NCBI GenBank assembly: GCA_026003335.1
Contig: BPHB01000002.1
Location: 186,001-250,000 of the forward strand
Length of the DNA stretch: 64,000 bases
From: Chitinophagales bacterium
GTDB lineage: Bacteria > Bacteroidota > Bacteroidia > Chitinophagales > CAIOSU01
Direction: 5' to 3'
In this document: in pieces, positions 28,045-36,728 of the stretch
Position numbering within the stretch: the first letter of the stretch is position 1
Layout of the letters: every line of letters starts with the position of its first letter
Notes under the pieces: model-generated
Database searches by the model: none
Told to the model about the DNA's origin: nothing
What the model saw: the letters and a program-made list of their open reading frames with translations, nothing else
Position numbers and translations under genes: made by a program

Positions 28045-28173
28045 ACTACCTCCCTCTCCTCAACAGAAGCGCACACCCGCGGGTCCTCTTGCGCCAGGTT
28101 TGCCCTTATTATTACGCAGAACTCAGAAGGAACTATTTCCGAATATTTCGTTAAAACCAATAATTTCCCTAAA

Positions 28174-28206
28174 TTGTAGCTTCCTTGAGTATCCTTAAAG
28201 CTACAA
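28174..28206 (+). promoter_or_regulatory. Inverted repeat before the ECF sigma gene
   Basis: TTGTAGCTT at 28174-28182 and AAGCTACAA at 28198-28206 form a perfect 9-base inverted repeat with a 15-base spacer, ending 12 bases before the sigma-factor ATG. It could be an operator or a leader hairpin covering the start region. There is no T-run, so it is not a terminator. The rest of the 174-base gap (28045-28218) shows only a 10-base palindrome ACCCGCGGGT at 28075-28084. Confidence 0.45.
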
Positions 28207-28218
28207 CTGCCCTCACTG

Positions 28219-28812
28219 ATGCTCTTTATCCGTTCGGCAAAGAAAAAAACCGAACCGGATGCGGAACTGATTCAGAAATACCGCAACTCCGGTGACAGCG
28301 CTTACATTGGAGACCTCTTTCAGCGCTACACTCATCTTGTATTTGGAGTATGCCTGAAGTATTTGAAAAATAAAGAAGACAGCCGCGATGCGGTCATGGA
28401 AGTGTTTGAAAAAATCCTTACCGAGCTAAAACGCCATGAAGTGGAAAATTTCCGTCCATGGCTATACTTTGTTACCCGCAATCATTGCCTGATGAAGTTA
28501 CGTCAGGAAGCCTCAGCCCGCAATCATGCTGAAGGATACCGCAGATTTATGGCGGATTTTATGGAATTTGAAGATGTAGCACATCTTCTTAATGGAAAAG
28601 CCGGTTCCGGGCAAATAGAAAGTTTTTTACAGACCAGCATTGATAACCTGCGTGAAGAGCAACGGCACTGCATTATGTTGTTCTACTTTGAAAATAAATC
28701 GTATGAGGAGATTGCGCTGCACACCGGCTATAGCATGATGCAGGTAAAAAGCTTTTTGCAGAATGGCAAACGTAACCTGAAAATTCAGCTTCAGCACCGT
28801 TATGGCAAATGA
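28219..28812 (+). CDS. ECF-type RNA polymerase sigma factor
   Basis: 197 residues. Region 2 covers about 30-105 (YLKNKEDSRDAVMEVFEKIL, then FRPWLYFVTRNHCLMKLRQE), and region 4 about 135-190 with a helix-turn-helix (SYEEIALHTGYSMMQVKSFL). There is no region 3, as in extracytoplasmic-function sigma factors. It directs transcription in response to an envelope or nutrient signal. The following gene overlaps it by 11 bases and has an anti-sigma-like N-terminus, so it is probably the partner. An inverted repeat just upstream may allow autoregulation. Confidence 0.92.
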   Translation: MLFIRSAKKKTEPDAELIQKYRNSGDSAYIGDLFQRYTHLVFGVCLKYLKNKEDSRDAVMEVFEKILTELKRHEVENFRPWLYFVTRNHCLMKLRQEASARNHAEGYRRFMADFMEFEDVAHLLNGKAGSGQIESFLQTSIDNLREEQRHCIMLFYFENKSYEEIALHTGYSMMQVKSFLQNGKRNLKIQLQHRYGK

Positions 28813-29965
28813 AACACGCAACATGCGCATGTTTGATGAAAACGGTATCCTTACCGAAGAAATCATGCTTGCCTACGTGAGCGGCAGATTATCCGCACAA
28901 GCGAATGAAGATGTAGAAAAACATCTTGCTGAAAGTGCACTGTACATGGAGGCCATCGAAGGGATGAGCCATTTGCCGGCCGAAGAAGTAGCAGAGCTGC
29001 TTCGGCATATCAATCAGAAAGTTGCCCAACGCTCAGGTGCTGAGTTACGAAAATCTCAAACCGAAAGCCGTGTGTCCCGATTCCTGCAAAATAATCGCAG
29101 GATTGCCGCTGCAGCAACCATCCTGCTGCTTTCAGGCGGAATGGCGGCCCTGTTGCTGCTCCCCTATTATCAGCCACACCCTTCAGCCTCAAAGATGGAG
29201 CTCTCCGCACCTGAGCCTCCCGCCTCTCCGCTGGCCGAAAATCAACCTGCCCCCGAATCCACCACCCCATCAGCGCCCCCTGAGAAAATACAAAACGACA
29301 CAGAGGCTCCACCGGAATCCCTAACAGAAACCGCACATGTGTCAACGACTACGGCAACTCAGAGCCATCCCGATGAAAAAAACGAACAACCGGCAATAAC
29401 TGCTGCACGCACTCTTCAGCAAAACCCCACCTCACAATCACAAACGCAGCAGGCACTTAAGAGCACGGCTTCCCTGCAAACGCCTCCAACCAGTTCTTCC
29501 CCGTCTCATACCGGCACATCAGAGCAAAATGGATTCTCACCACAAATTGACAACACCATAAAAACAGAAATAGCTGCACCGGAAGAAGCCGGCAACAATG
29601 AGCGTGACCGGACCCCGCAAGTTACCCTGCAGGAAGAAGCCACTATCATAGCCGAGCAGATGCCGCAATTCCCCGGAGGCGAAGCTGCATTTCGTCAATA
29701 TATCCGCAAAAACCTCCGTTACCCTGAGAAATCCAAAGAACAAGGTATAGAGGGGAAGGTATACCTCAGCTTTGTGGTGGGTAGCTCCGGACGCATTAAA
29801 GACATCCGCGTGGTGCAAGGCGTTAACAAAGAAATCAATGCAGAAGCCATACGTCTGATTGCCAACATGCCGGCATGGCAACCCGGAAAGAAAAACGGCA
29901 GACCTGTGGCCGTAAAACAATATCTCACCATTGAGTTTTCCTTGACTGAAAAGGGTAATCAGTAA
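28802..29965 (+). CDS. Anti-sigma-like protein fused to a TonB C-terminal domain
   Basis: 387 residues with an unusual mosaic. Residues 1-75 resemble the cytoplasmic anti-sigma/zinc-finger-type start (LTEEIMLAYVSGRLSAQANE, VEKHLAESALYMEAIEGM) without the usual His-x3-Cys-x2-Cys. One TM helix follows at about 100-121. A long Pro/Ser/Thr/Gln-rich periplasmic spacer runs to about 285. The end is a TonB_C domain (FPGGEAAFRQYIRKNLRYPE, then GKVYLSFVVGSSGRIKDIRV). It therefore may both hold the sigma factor and contact outer-membrane receptors, or sense envelope state. It overlaps the sigma gene by 11 bases. Confidence 0.85.
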   Translation: MANETRNMRMFDENGILTEEIMLAYVSGRLSAQANEDVEKHLAESALYMEAIEGMSHLPAEEVAELLRHINQKVAQRSGAELRKSQTESRVSRFLQNNRRIAAAATILLLSGGMAALLLLPYYQPHPSASKMELSAPEPPASPLAENQPAPESTTPSAPPEKIQNDTEAPPESLTETAHVSTTTATQSHPDEKNEQPAITAARTLQQNPTSQSQTQQALKSTASLQTPPTSSSPSHTGTSEQNGFSPQIDNTIKTEIAAPEEAGNNERDRTPQVTLQEEATIIAEQMPQFPGGEAAFRQYIRKNLRYPEKSKEQGIEGKVYLSFVVGSSGRIKDIRVVQGVNKEINAEAIRLIANMPAWQPGKKNGRPVAVKQYLTIEFSLTEKGNQ

Positions 29966-30052
29966 ATTGCCGGGGAGACTTTTATAGATTGTTTTGAATT
30001 TTTATTTTGGGAAACGTTATGTCCTTCAACCTTTCACATTTGAACACGCAGA

Positions 30053-30775
30053 ATGCCTAAATACACTTGGTATAAAGGAAAGGTGACGGACATTATTGAT
30101 GAAACGCACAACATCAAGCGTTTCTTTATTACCATTCCCGAAATAGAACAATTTTCATTTCTGCCGGGTCAGTTTGTTATGCTTGATCTGCCAATCGCCT
30201 CAAAGTTTACCTACCGCTCATACTCTATCGCTTCTCCACCCGATAATGGCAACACCATAGAGCTGCTTATCGTGCTGAACGAAGCTGGTCTGGGCACCCC
30301 CTATCTGTTTGATAAAGTACAGGTTGGATCCGAGCTCACTGTTTCCAGCGCCCTGGGAAAATTTCTCCTGCCCGAAAATATTGACCGCGATATCTGCTTC
30401 ATCTGTACTGGTGTAGGGATAGCGCCTTTCCGCTCTATGTATCGGCATATTTTCCGGCATCATATTCCGCATAAAAATCTCTATATGGTATTCGGCACCA
30501 GACGTATGGCTGACCTGTGTTATTACAATGAGCTATTGGAAACAGCTGCAAAACATAAAAGCTTCCACTACATCCCCACCCTCTCCCGTGAAAACTCGCC
30601 CGAGTGGAAAGGCCGCAAAGGCTATGTCCACAGCATCTATAAGGAACTATTCAGCGACAAACGCCCTGCTTACTTTTACATTTGCGGATGGAAAAACATG
30701 ATATTTGAAGCACGCGACAACCTTGTTGCAATGGGTTATAACAAGAATGCAATCAAATATGAACTCTACGATTGA
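30053..30775 (+). CDS. Ferredoxin-NADP reductase-like FAD/NAD(P)H oxidoreductase
   Basis: 240 residues. The FAD-binding barrel has the R-x-Y-S motif (TYRSYSIASPP), and the NAD(P) domain has ICTGVGIAPFRSM, the FGTR loop and the late YICGWKNM. The layout matches the FNR superfamily without an attached ferredoxin domain. It transfers electrons between NAD(P)H and a flavodoxin, ferredoxin or other acceptor; the partner is not evident from the neighbours. Cytoplasmic. The last 17 bases overlap the start of the next gene. About 87 bases separate it from the anti-sigma/TonB gene. Confidence 0.85.
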   Translation: MPKYTWYKGKVTDIIDETHNIKRFFITIPEIEQFSFLPGQFVMLDLPIASKFTYRSYSIASPPDNGNTIELLIVLNEAGLGTPYLFDKVQVGSELTVSSALGKFLLPENIDRDICFICTGVGIAPFRSMYRHIFRHHIPHKNLYMVFGTRRMADLCYYNELLETAAKHKSFHYIPTLSRENSPEWKGRKGYVHSIYKELFSDKRPAYFYICGWKNMIFEARDNLVAMGYNKNAIKYELYD

Positions 30776-32414
30776 CCTGCAGGCAATAAAAAGTGAAAGG
30801 TGCTTCAGATTAAACTATTTTGCTCTTCTCGCCCTGATTGCTGTGGTGACGGTCTCCCGCAATTATGCACAGGTATATAACATTACAGACTTTGGTGCGG
30901 TCGGCAACGGATCTACCGTAAACACCGCAGCTATTCAGGCAGCTATTGATACCTGCTCCATCACCGGAGGCACGGTGTTGGTACCAACGGGGACATTCGT
31001 CACCGGAACTCTCGTGCTAAAAAGCAATGTAACGCTGGAAATACATGGTACTCTTCAGGGCAGTCCCAACATAAGCCACTATCCGGATTACATTTCTGCA
31101 TTACGCTCCATGGCTGATGCAAGCAGCCAGAAGTCTCTGCTCTATGCAGAGCAGGCTTCCCACATTACACTGACCGGCAACGGCACTATAAATGGCAACG
31201 GACTTGCTTTTCTGGGCGCCTCCAACCGCCCCTACGGTATCCGGTTTATTTCGTGCCGGAACGTCCGCTATGAAAACATCCGGCTTGAAAATGCAGCTTT
31301 CTGGATGATGCATAATCAGGATATTGATACGCTCGTCATCCGGAATGTCACCATCTTCAACAATGCCAATTCCAACAATGACGGCATAGGTGTTGACGGA
31401 TGCCGCAATGTGCTGATAGAAAATTGTACGGTAAGCTCGCTGGATGATCCGCTTGTGTTTAAAACCACCGCTCCGCTGAACTGTGAGAATATAGTAGTGC
31501 AAAACTGCACGCTCTCCACTGTTGCCCGCGCAATAAAAATAGGTACGGAAACAGCTGGTGGTTTTCGGAATATCCTGATTAAAAATTGTGTGGTTGAGCC
31601 CCATATTCTCACTGCAGACTGTGGTATAAATCTTGCCATTGTGGACGGAGGTTTTATTGACGGCCTGACCCTTCAGAATATCGTAATCTCGGGAGTGAAT
31701 ACCGCGCTCTCCATCCGTTTGGGCAATCAGGGCCGCAAATACACTCCTACAGCACCGGTGCCTCCTGTGGGGTATATCCGCAATATCACCCTGCAGGATA
31801 TTACGATTCATGCGGAGAGCAATCTGAGCAGCACCATCAGCGGCATCCCTGGATATTACGTGGATAACATTTTGCTGGAAAATTTTACGGTATACTTCCC
31901 CGGAGGTATGGGCACTTTTCCTGCGAGCTTTGTGGTGCCGGAAAATGAAACCGCACGCCCCAACTGTGATGTCCTGGGTGATTCCATTCCGGCTCATGGT
32001 GTATTCATGCGCCACGTCCGAAATATGAGGTTGCAGAATGTTTGTTTCCATGCTTCTGCAGCCGACCAGCGTCCGGCTGTAGTGGCCGATGATGTTGTAG
32101 ACAGCAGTCCTTTTGTTATAATACCCAGTGGTAACAGCGTGTGTGTGGATGCATTACCTTCTGCTGTGGTTGCAGAAAGGGAGAATAATCCTGCAATAAC
32201 AATCCTGGAAGGTGGTCAGACGGTGCTGATTGCTTCTAAAGGTCAGGCGGTAATTACAGATGCAGAACTGTTTGATGCAACGGGCAAGCGTATATGGAGT
32301 AAAACAGTCCATGCGCGGGAGTTCCGGTTTGACTTCAGCGCGCAGAAAGGGGTGTATTTTTGCAAAATAAAATTCAGCTCTGAAACATCCTTTACTTTCA
32401 AACTGGTGCGGTAG
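30759..32414 (+). CDS. GH28-like right-handed beta-helix protein with T9SS tail
   Basis: 552 residues from the ATG at 30759 (an earlier in-frame ATG at 30705 would lie deep in the preceding gene). Signal-anchor region (YFALLALIAVVTVSRNYAQ), then the pectate-lyase-superfamily start YNITDFGAVGNGSTVNTAAI, and a parallel beta helix. GH28 landmarks are partly kept: NNDGIG near 205, SLDDPLVF near 229, and RAIKIGTE near 257. The expected GHG histidine motif is replaced by STVARAIKIG, so classic polygalacturonase chemistry is doubtful. The last ~80 residues (DAELFDATGKRIWSK, then GVYFCKIKF) are a T9SS type A sorting domain, predicting secretion or surface attachment. No SusCD pair is adjacent. Confidence 0.8.
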   Translation: MNSTIDLQAIKSERCFRLNYFALLALIAVVTVSRNYAQVYNITDFGAVGNGSTVNTAAIQAAIDTCSITGGTVLVPTGTFVTGTLVLKSNVTLEIHGTLQGSPNISHYPDYISALRSMADASSQKSLLYAEQASHITLTGNGTINGNGLAFLGASNRPYGIRFISCRNVRYENIRLENAAFWMMHNQDIDTLVIRNVTIFNNANSNNDGIGVDGCRNVLIENCTVSSLDDPLVFKTTAPLNCENIVVQNCTLSTVARAIKIGTETAGGFRNILIKNCVVEPHILTADCGINLAIVDGGFIDGLTLQNIVISGVNTALSIRLGNQGRKYTPTAPVPPVGYIRNITLQDITIHAESNLSSTISGIPGYYVDNILLENFTVYFPGGMGTFPASFVVPENETARPNCDVLGDSIPAHGVFMRHVRNMRLQNVCFHASAADQRPAVVADDVVDSSPFVIIPSGNSVCVDALPSAVVAERENNPAITILEGGQTVLIASKGQAVITDAELFDATGKRIWSKTVHAREFRFDFSAQKGVYFCKIKFSSETSFTFKLVR

Positions 32415-32455
32415 AAGGGCCCTGTCAGATACGAAGTGTCCAGGCTTGTGCAATT

Positions 32456-32516
32456 TGCTCTGAAGAGCACGCAGTGAATCAGTACAGCGCTTCTGACGAG
32501 CTACGCTACCACTGCG
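32456..32516. other. Structured convergent intergenic element
   Basis: The 141-base gap between the GH28-like gene and rnr (convergent) contains two perfect inverted repeats: TGCTCT-GA-AGAGCA at 32456-32469, and CGCAGTG (32470-32476) with CACTGCG (32510-32516) 33 bases apart. Inside the second, AGCG and CGCT can pair as well. It may be a bidirectional terminator-like structure or a small RNA. There is no T-run. I found no tRNA T-loop motif. Confidence 0.3.
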
Positions 32517-32555
32517 ACTTACCAGGGAAACAAAGTGCGTGCGCGCCTTATCCTC

Positions 32556-34727
32556 TCAGCTTTCGGCAGCGGGCGCCAGGTCAATAGTGCGGTTTTCCAG
32601 ATTCGTTTCCAGCACGCGAACCCGGATGTTATCACCCAGTCGGAAGGTGATTCCGGACTCCTGATCCACGAGGCAGTAGTTGGATTCGTCAAACAAAAAG
32701 TCGCCTTCTCCCAAATGACGCACATGCACAAAGCCTTCACATCGGGTTTCGGTGAGTTCCACAAAGATGCCTTTATAAACTACTCCCGATATGATACCTT
32801 CGTATTCCATGCCCACTTTATCCTGCATAAATTCTACCTGTTTGTATTTTATGGATTCCCGCTCGGCTTCCATTGCCGCACGCTCGCGTTGAGAACAGTG
32901 GTCGCAGATTTGCTCCAGTTCATCGCGGGGATACAGTATTTCACCATCAGTGAGACATTGCTGTAAAATACGATGCACCAGTATGTCAGGATAACGCCTG
33001 ATTGGAGAAGTGAAGTGAGTGTAATAGTCAAAGGCCAAACCAAAGTGGCCTATGTTGTGGGTTGTGTAAATGGCTTTGGCCATAGAGCGGATGGCAATCT
33101 GCTCCAGCACGTTTTGTTCTTTTTTGCCACGTATTCTTTTCAGAAAACGATTGAGCTGATCGGCTACTTCTTCGGGGTCGGTAAACTTGATATGGTATCC
33201 AAAATTTCGGGCGAACTGTGCAAACTGTTCCAGCTTGACCATATCCGGTTTGTCATGAACACGGTACACGAAGGGTACAGGCTGTCGGCCGTGGCGCAGT
33301 TTGGAAACGTATTTTGCCACATAACGGTTGGCCAACAGCATGAAGTCTTCAATAAGCCAGTTGGCTTCAGTAAGCTCTTTGGTCATCACCTCCAGCGGGT
33401 GCCCTTTCTCGTCCAGTCTGATTTTAATTTCAACGGTTTCAAAAGGGATGGAGCCATTTGCGATTCTTTCCTGGCGGAGTTTACGTGCAATGGTATTGAG
33501 CTGAAGCAGTTGCCGGGCAAAAGGGCCTTTGCCGGTATCCAGCACTGCCTGAGCTTCTTTATAAGTAAAGCGTTTTTGTGAACGGATAACGGTTCGTCCA
33601 AACCATACCTCTGAAACTTTTGCGTTGGGGGTCATGGTGAAAAGCACCGAGAAGCAGAGTTTATCTTCATCAGGACGCAGGGAGCACACCTGATTGGATA
33701 GTTTTTCTGGAAGCATCGGCAGCACACGATCAACCAGATAAACCGATGTGCCGCGCTCGCGGGCATCCCGATCAAGAGGGGAGCCGGGCGTCACATAGTA
33801 AGATACATCCGCAATGTGCACGCCTATCTCAAGGTTACCATCCGGCAGGCTCTGAATGGAGAGGGCATCATCAAAGTCTTTTGCATCATCGGGGTCAATG
33901 GTAAAGGTAGGAACTCCGCGCATATCTCTGCGCCTGCTGATTTCCTTACTGCTGATTTGGTCTGAAATGGCAGCAGCCTGTTTTAAAGCGGCTTCCGAAA
34001 AAGCCAGAGGAAATCCATTTTCAATGAGAATGGACTTCATTTCAATATCGTTGCTGCCGGATTTTCCCAGAACCTCTACGATCTCGCCTACCGGACTTTT
34101 AGATTCAATAGGCCAGTGTGTGATAAGGGCAATAGCCTTATCTCCGTCTTTTGCGTTATGGAGTTTGTTCAGCGGTATATATATATCATGGAGCATGTTT
34201 CTCCTGTCAGGGATGAGAAAAGCATAGTTGGGTGAAACATGTACTGTTCCCAGGAAGCGATCATTTGCCCGTTTTACAATGCCCACCACTTCCCCGTCCA
34301 TTTTCCCATTGGGGCGGCTTTTAATGACAGCAACCTTCACTGTATCGCCATGCAGGGCACGGTTAAGTCTGGGAGAGCTGACGAAGATATCATGCTCCAG
34401 CCCTTCTACATGCACAAAAGCATAACCATGCTTGGTCATATCTACAACTCCTTCATATACGCGTGGTCCCTTTTTAGATGATTTTCCAAGGGCAGGGAGA
34501 AAAACTTTACTGCCTTCTACCATCAGTCTGCCCTCCTGTTCCAGTTCTTTGATGGCAAGGGCCATCTCTTCTTTGCTAAAGCTGCGGTTGAATTTTTTGT
34601 ATATGGATTTTCGCGATATGCGTTTTCCTGCTGAGCTTTGCAGATATTTTATGAGCATGCCGGGGAAATCGGCAGGGGACTTATCCGAACGTTTCTGCTT
34701 TTTTTCGCCTCGTATTCTTTTCTTCAA
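32556..34727 (-). CDS. rnr: Ribonuclease R
   Basis: 3'-to-5' exoribonuclease that degrades structured RNA. About 723 residues: a Lys-rich N-terminus with a winged helix (SRKSIYKKFNRSFSKEEMAL), two cold-shock domains about 85-240, the RNB catalytic domain with the metal-binding aspartates in TIDPDDAKDFDDALS and the family stretch GTSVYLVDRVLPMLPEKLSN, then an S1 domain at the end. No long basic tail is present after S1. The start is TTG at 34727, immediately after an in-frame stop; the first ATG (34658) would remove the basic N-terminus that the family usually keeps, but cannot be excluded. Single gene, convergent with the GH28-like gene. Confidence 0.95.
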   Translation of the reverse strand: MKKRIRGEKKQKRSDKSPADFPGMLIKYLQSSAGKRISRKSIYKKFNRSFSKEEMALAIKELEQEGRLMVEGSKVFLPALGKSSKKGPRVYEGVVDMTKHGYAFVHVEGLEHDIFVSSPRLNRALHGDTVKVAVIKSRPNGKMDGEVVGIVKRANDRFLGTVHVSPNYAFLIPDRRNMLHDIYIPLNKLHNAKDGDKAIALITHWPIESKSPVGEIVEVLGKSGSNDIEMKSILIENGFPLAFSEAALKQAAAISDQISSKEISRRRDMRGVPTFTIDPDDAKDFDDALSIQSLPDGNLEIGVHIADVSYYVTPGSPLDRDARERGTSVYLVDRVLPMLPEKLSNQVCSLRPDEDKLCFSVLFTMTPNAKVSEVWFGRTVIRSQKRFTYKEAQAVLDTGKGPFARQLLQLNTIARKLRQERIANGSIPFETVEIKIRLDEKGHPLEVMTKELTEANWLIEDFMLLANRYVAKYVSKLRHGRQPVPFVYRVHDKPDMVKLEQFAQFARNFGYHIKFTDPEEVADQLNRFLKRIRGKKEQNVLEQIAIRSMAKAIYTTHNIGHFGLAFDYYTHFTSPIRRYPDILVHRILQQCLTDGEILYPRDELEQICDHCSQRERAAMEAERESIKYKQVEFMQDKVGMEYEGIISGVVYKGIFVELTETRCEGFVHVRHLGEGDFLFDESNYCLVDQESGITFRLGDNIRVRVLETNLENRTIDLAPAAES

Positions 34728-34779
34728 TCAGGATAAAAATTAAATGTTTTATCAGTCAGGATGCACATAATAGATTTCC

Positions 34780-36585
34780 TCAGGTATGCTTCATGGCAAG
34801 AGCCCGCTCATGCATCCTGCGCTCTATGTCTTCCAGGCGGCCCTTGGGGATGGCGGCAATAAGCTTTTTGGTGTACTCCCGCTGCGGATTATTGTAAATT
34901 TCATCCGCAGGGCCCATTTCTTCAATTTTCCCTTTGTTCATAACCATCATGCGATCAGACATAAATTTAACCACCGAAAGGTCATGAGATATAAAGATGT
35001 AGGTAAACTGAAACTCATTGCGCAACTGAATAAGCAGATTGAGCACCTGAGCCTGCACGGACACATCCAGCGCTGAAACAGACTCATCGCAGACAATGAA
35101 GCGCGGATTCAATGCCAGAGCACGGGCAATACAAATACGCTGCCGCTGACCTCCCGAAAATTCATGTGGGTAGCGATTGAAATGTTCGGGTAACAGATTC
35201 ACCTTTCGCAGCAGCTCTATGGTTTTCTCCCTGCGTTCGGCATCATTGGCATATTTGCCGTGTACACGCATGGGTTCCATAATTGCATTGCCGATGGTCA
35301 TCCGCGGGTTGAGTGAGGAGTAAGGATCCTGGAAAATTATCTGCATCTCCTCCCGCAATTCGTTGAGCTGCGATGAGCTTAATGAAAACACATCTTTGCC
35401 GTCAAACTCAACCTGTCCTGAGGTTGCTTCAACCAGGCGTAATATGGTTCTGCCAAGGGTTGTTTTACCACAGCCGGATTCGCCCACCAAGCCAAGCGTT
35501 TCACCGGGATATACATCAAAACTCACATCATCTACCGCCTTGACGTAATCCAGCACCCTTCCGAAAAATGACCTCCTGGCGGGGAAATAGGTTTTTAGGT
35601 TTCTCACTTTCAGCAAGGGTGGCTGTCTGAGAAGGTTTTCAAAGCGCATGCGGGTTTCTTCCGGAGTGATGATGACCTCGCTGATGACTTTTTCCACTGA
35701 TGCATCCCGGATTTTCATTTCCCCTGATTCATCCTCCTGCATAAAGTCAGCTATTACCGGCAGCTTTTTGAGCCTCACATCCAAAGGAGGCCGGCAGGCC
35801 AGCAACCCTTTGGTATACGGATGCTGCGGATTGGAAAAAATATCATAAATCCGTCCCTGCTCCACAATTTTCCCCTTATACATAACAATGACCCGATCGG
35901 CTATTTCTGCAATTACACCAAGATCATGTGTAATGAAAATGATGGACATGTCGTAGGCATCCCGCAGATTGCGCATCAGTTCCAGAATGCGGGCCTGCAC
36001 GGTTACATCCAGAGCTGTGGAAGGCTCGTCTGCTATAAGAATATTCGGCTCACAGGACATGGCCATGGCAATCATTACGCGTTGCTTCTGACCTCCGGAA
36101 AGTTGATGGGGATAAGCCTTCAATATGCGTTCGGGAGAGGGCAGTTCCACCTTTTTGAATAAATCCAGGGTTAGGTCACGGGCTTCCTGACGACTCTTTT
36201 TCTGGTGCAGCATGATGGCTTCCATGACCTGATCTCCGCAGGTGAAAACGGGATTCAGCGAGGTCATAGGCTCCTGAAATATCATGGATATTTCGTTGCC
36301 CCGAAAACTGCGCATTTCCTTTTCCGACAGCTTCAGCAAATCCACGGTGCCGCGTTGTTTGGAGTGGTAAATGATCTCGCCTCCTGCAATTCTGCCGGGA
36401 GGGCTGGGTATCAGGCGCATGATAGAAAGCGAGGTAACTGACTTTCCCGAGCCGGATTCGCCCACTATGCCTACCGTTTCGCCCTTGTTTAGGGTGAAAC
36501 TGATATTGTTGACAGCCGTAACCGTTTCGTCATCGGTTTTAAATTCTGTAACCAGGTTTCTGACTTCCAGTAAAGTATTGGCCAT
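34780..36585 (-). CDS. Fused two-domain oligopeptide ABC transporter ATPase (DppD-DppF type)
   Basis: 601 residues with two complete ABC domains. The first has Walker A GESGSGKS, signature LSGGQKQRV and Walker B ILIADEPSTALD. The second has GESGCGKT, FSGGQRQRI and FIVCDESVSALD. Each keeps the oligopeptide-family extension (HPYTKGLLACRPP and QREYTKKLIAAIP). The fold corresponds to DppD and DppF joined, as in YejF or GsiA. It energises peptide uptake through DppB/DppC-type permeases. No permease or binding-protein gene is adjacent, so partners must lie elsewhere. It ends 53 bases before the rnr start in the same direction. Divergent from bamD. Confidence 0.92.
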   Translation of the reverse strand: MANTLLEVRNLVTEFKTDDETVTAVNNISFTLNKGETVGIVGESGSGKSVTSLSIMRLIPSPPGRIAGGEIIYHSKQRGTVDLLKLSEKEMRSFRGNEISMIFQEPMTSLNPVFTCGDQVMEAIMLHQKKSRQEARDLTLDLFKKVELPSPERILKAYPHQLSGGQKQRVMIAMAMSCEPNILIADEPSTALDVTVQARILELMRNLRDAYDMSIIFITHDLGVIAEIADRVIVMYKGKIVEQGRIYDIFSNPQHPYTKGLLACRPPLDVRLKKLPVIADFMQEDESGEMKIRDASVEKVISEVIITPEETRMRFENLLRQPPLLKVRNLKTYFPARRSFFGRVLDYVKAVDDVSFDVYPGETLGLVGESGCGKTTLGRTILRLVEATSGQVEFDGKDVFSLSSSQLNELREEMQIIFQDPYSSLNPRMTIGNAIMEPMRVHGKYANDAERREKTIELLRKVNLLPEHFNRYPHEFSGGQRQRICIARALALNPRFIVCDESVSALDVSVQAQVLNLLIQLRNEFQFTYIFISHDLSVVKFMSDRMMVMNKGKIEEMGPADEIYNNPQREYTKKLIAAIPKGRLEDIERRMHERALAMKHT

Positions 36586-36714
36586 CCCAAAGATTTAGAA
36601 TGGGCTAAAATAGGCGTAAATGTTGGTTTGAACAAAACGCCTCCTATTCCGCAAGGGTCTGTTTATCGTAGCAATAGACTATTGTACTGGCTTGGGCGTT
36701 AGTAAGGAAAAGCT

Positions 36715-36722
36715 TATCTTTG
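36715..36722 (+). promoter_or_regulatory. Predicted -7 promoter box of the bamD operon
   Basis: Reads TATCTTTG, an exact TAnnTTTG match, with a TTG at 36693-36695 giving a 19-base spacer for the -33 element. The predicted transcription start falls at about 36727-36730, almost on the GTG at 36729. The transcript may therefore be leaderless or nearly so. Confidence 0.45.
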
Positions 36723-36728
36723 CCAGCC

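Noticed and set aside
31101-32051. 316-residue minus-strand frame
   Set aside because: Antisense to the GH28-like gene; Cys/His-rich shadow without a domain.
32415-32555. Possible tRNA or decayed tRNA
   Set aside because: GGTAGC/AGCTCGTCAG-like wording on the minus strand suggests a D-arm, but there is no T-loop GTTCGAATC motif and no acceptor stem.
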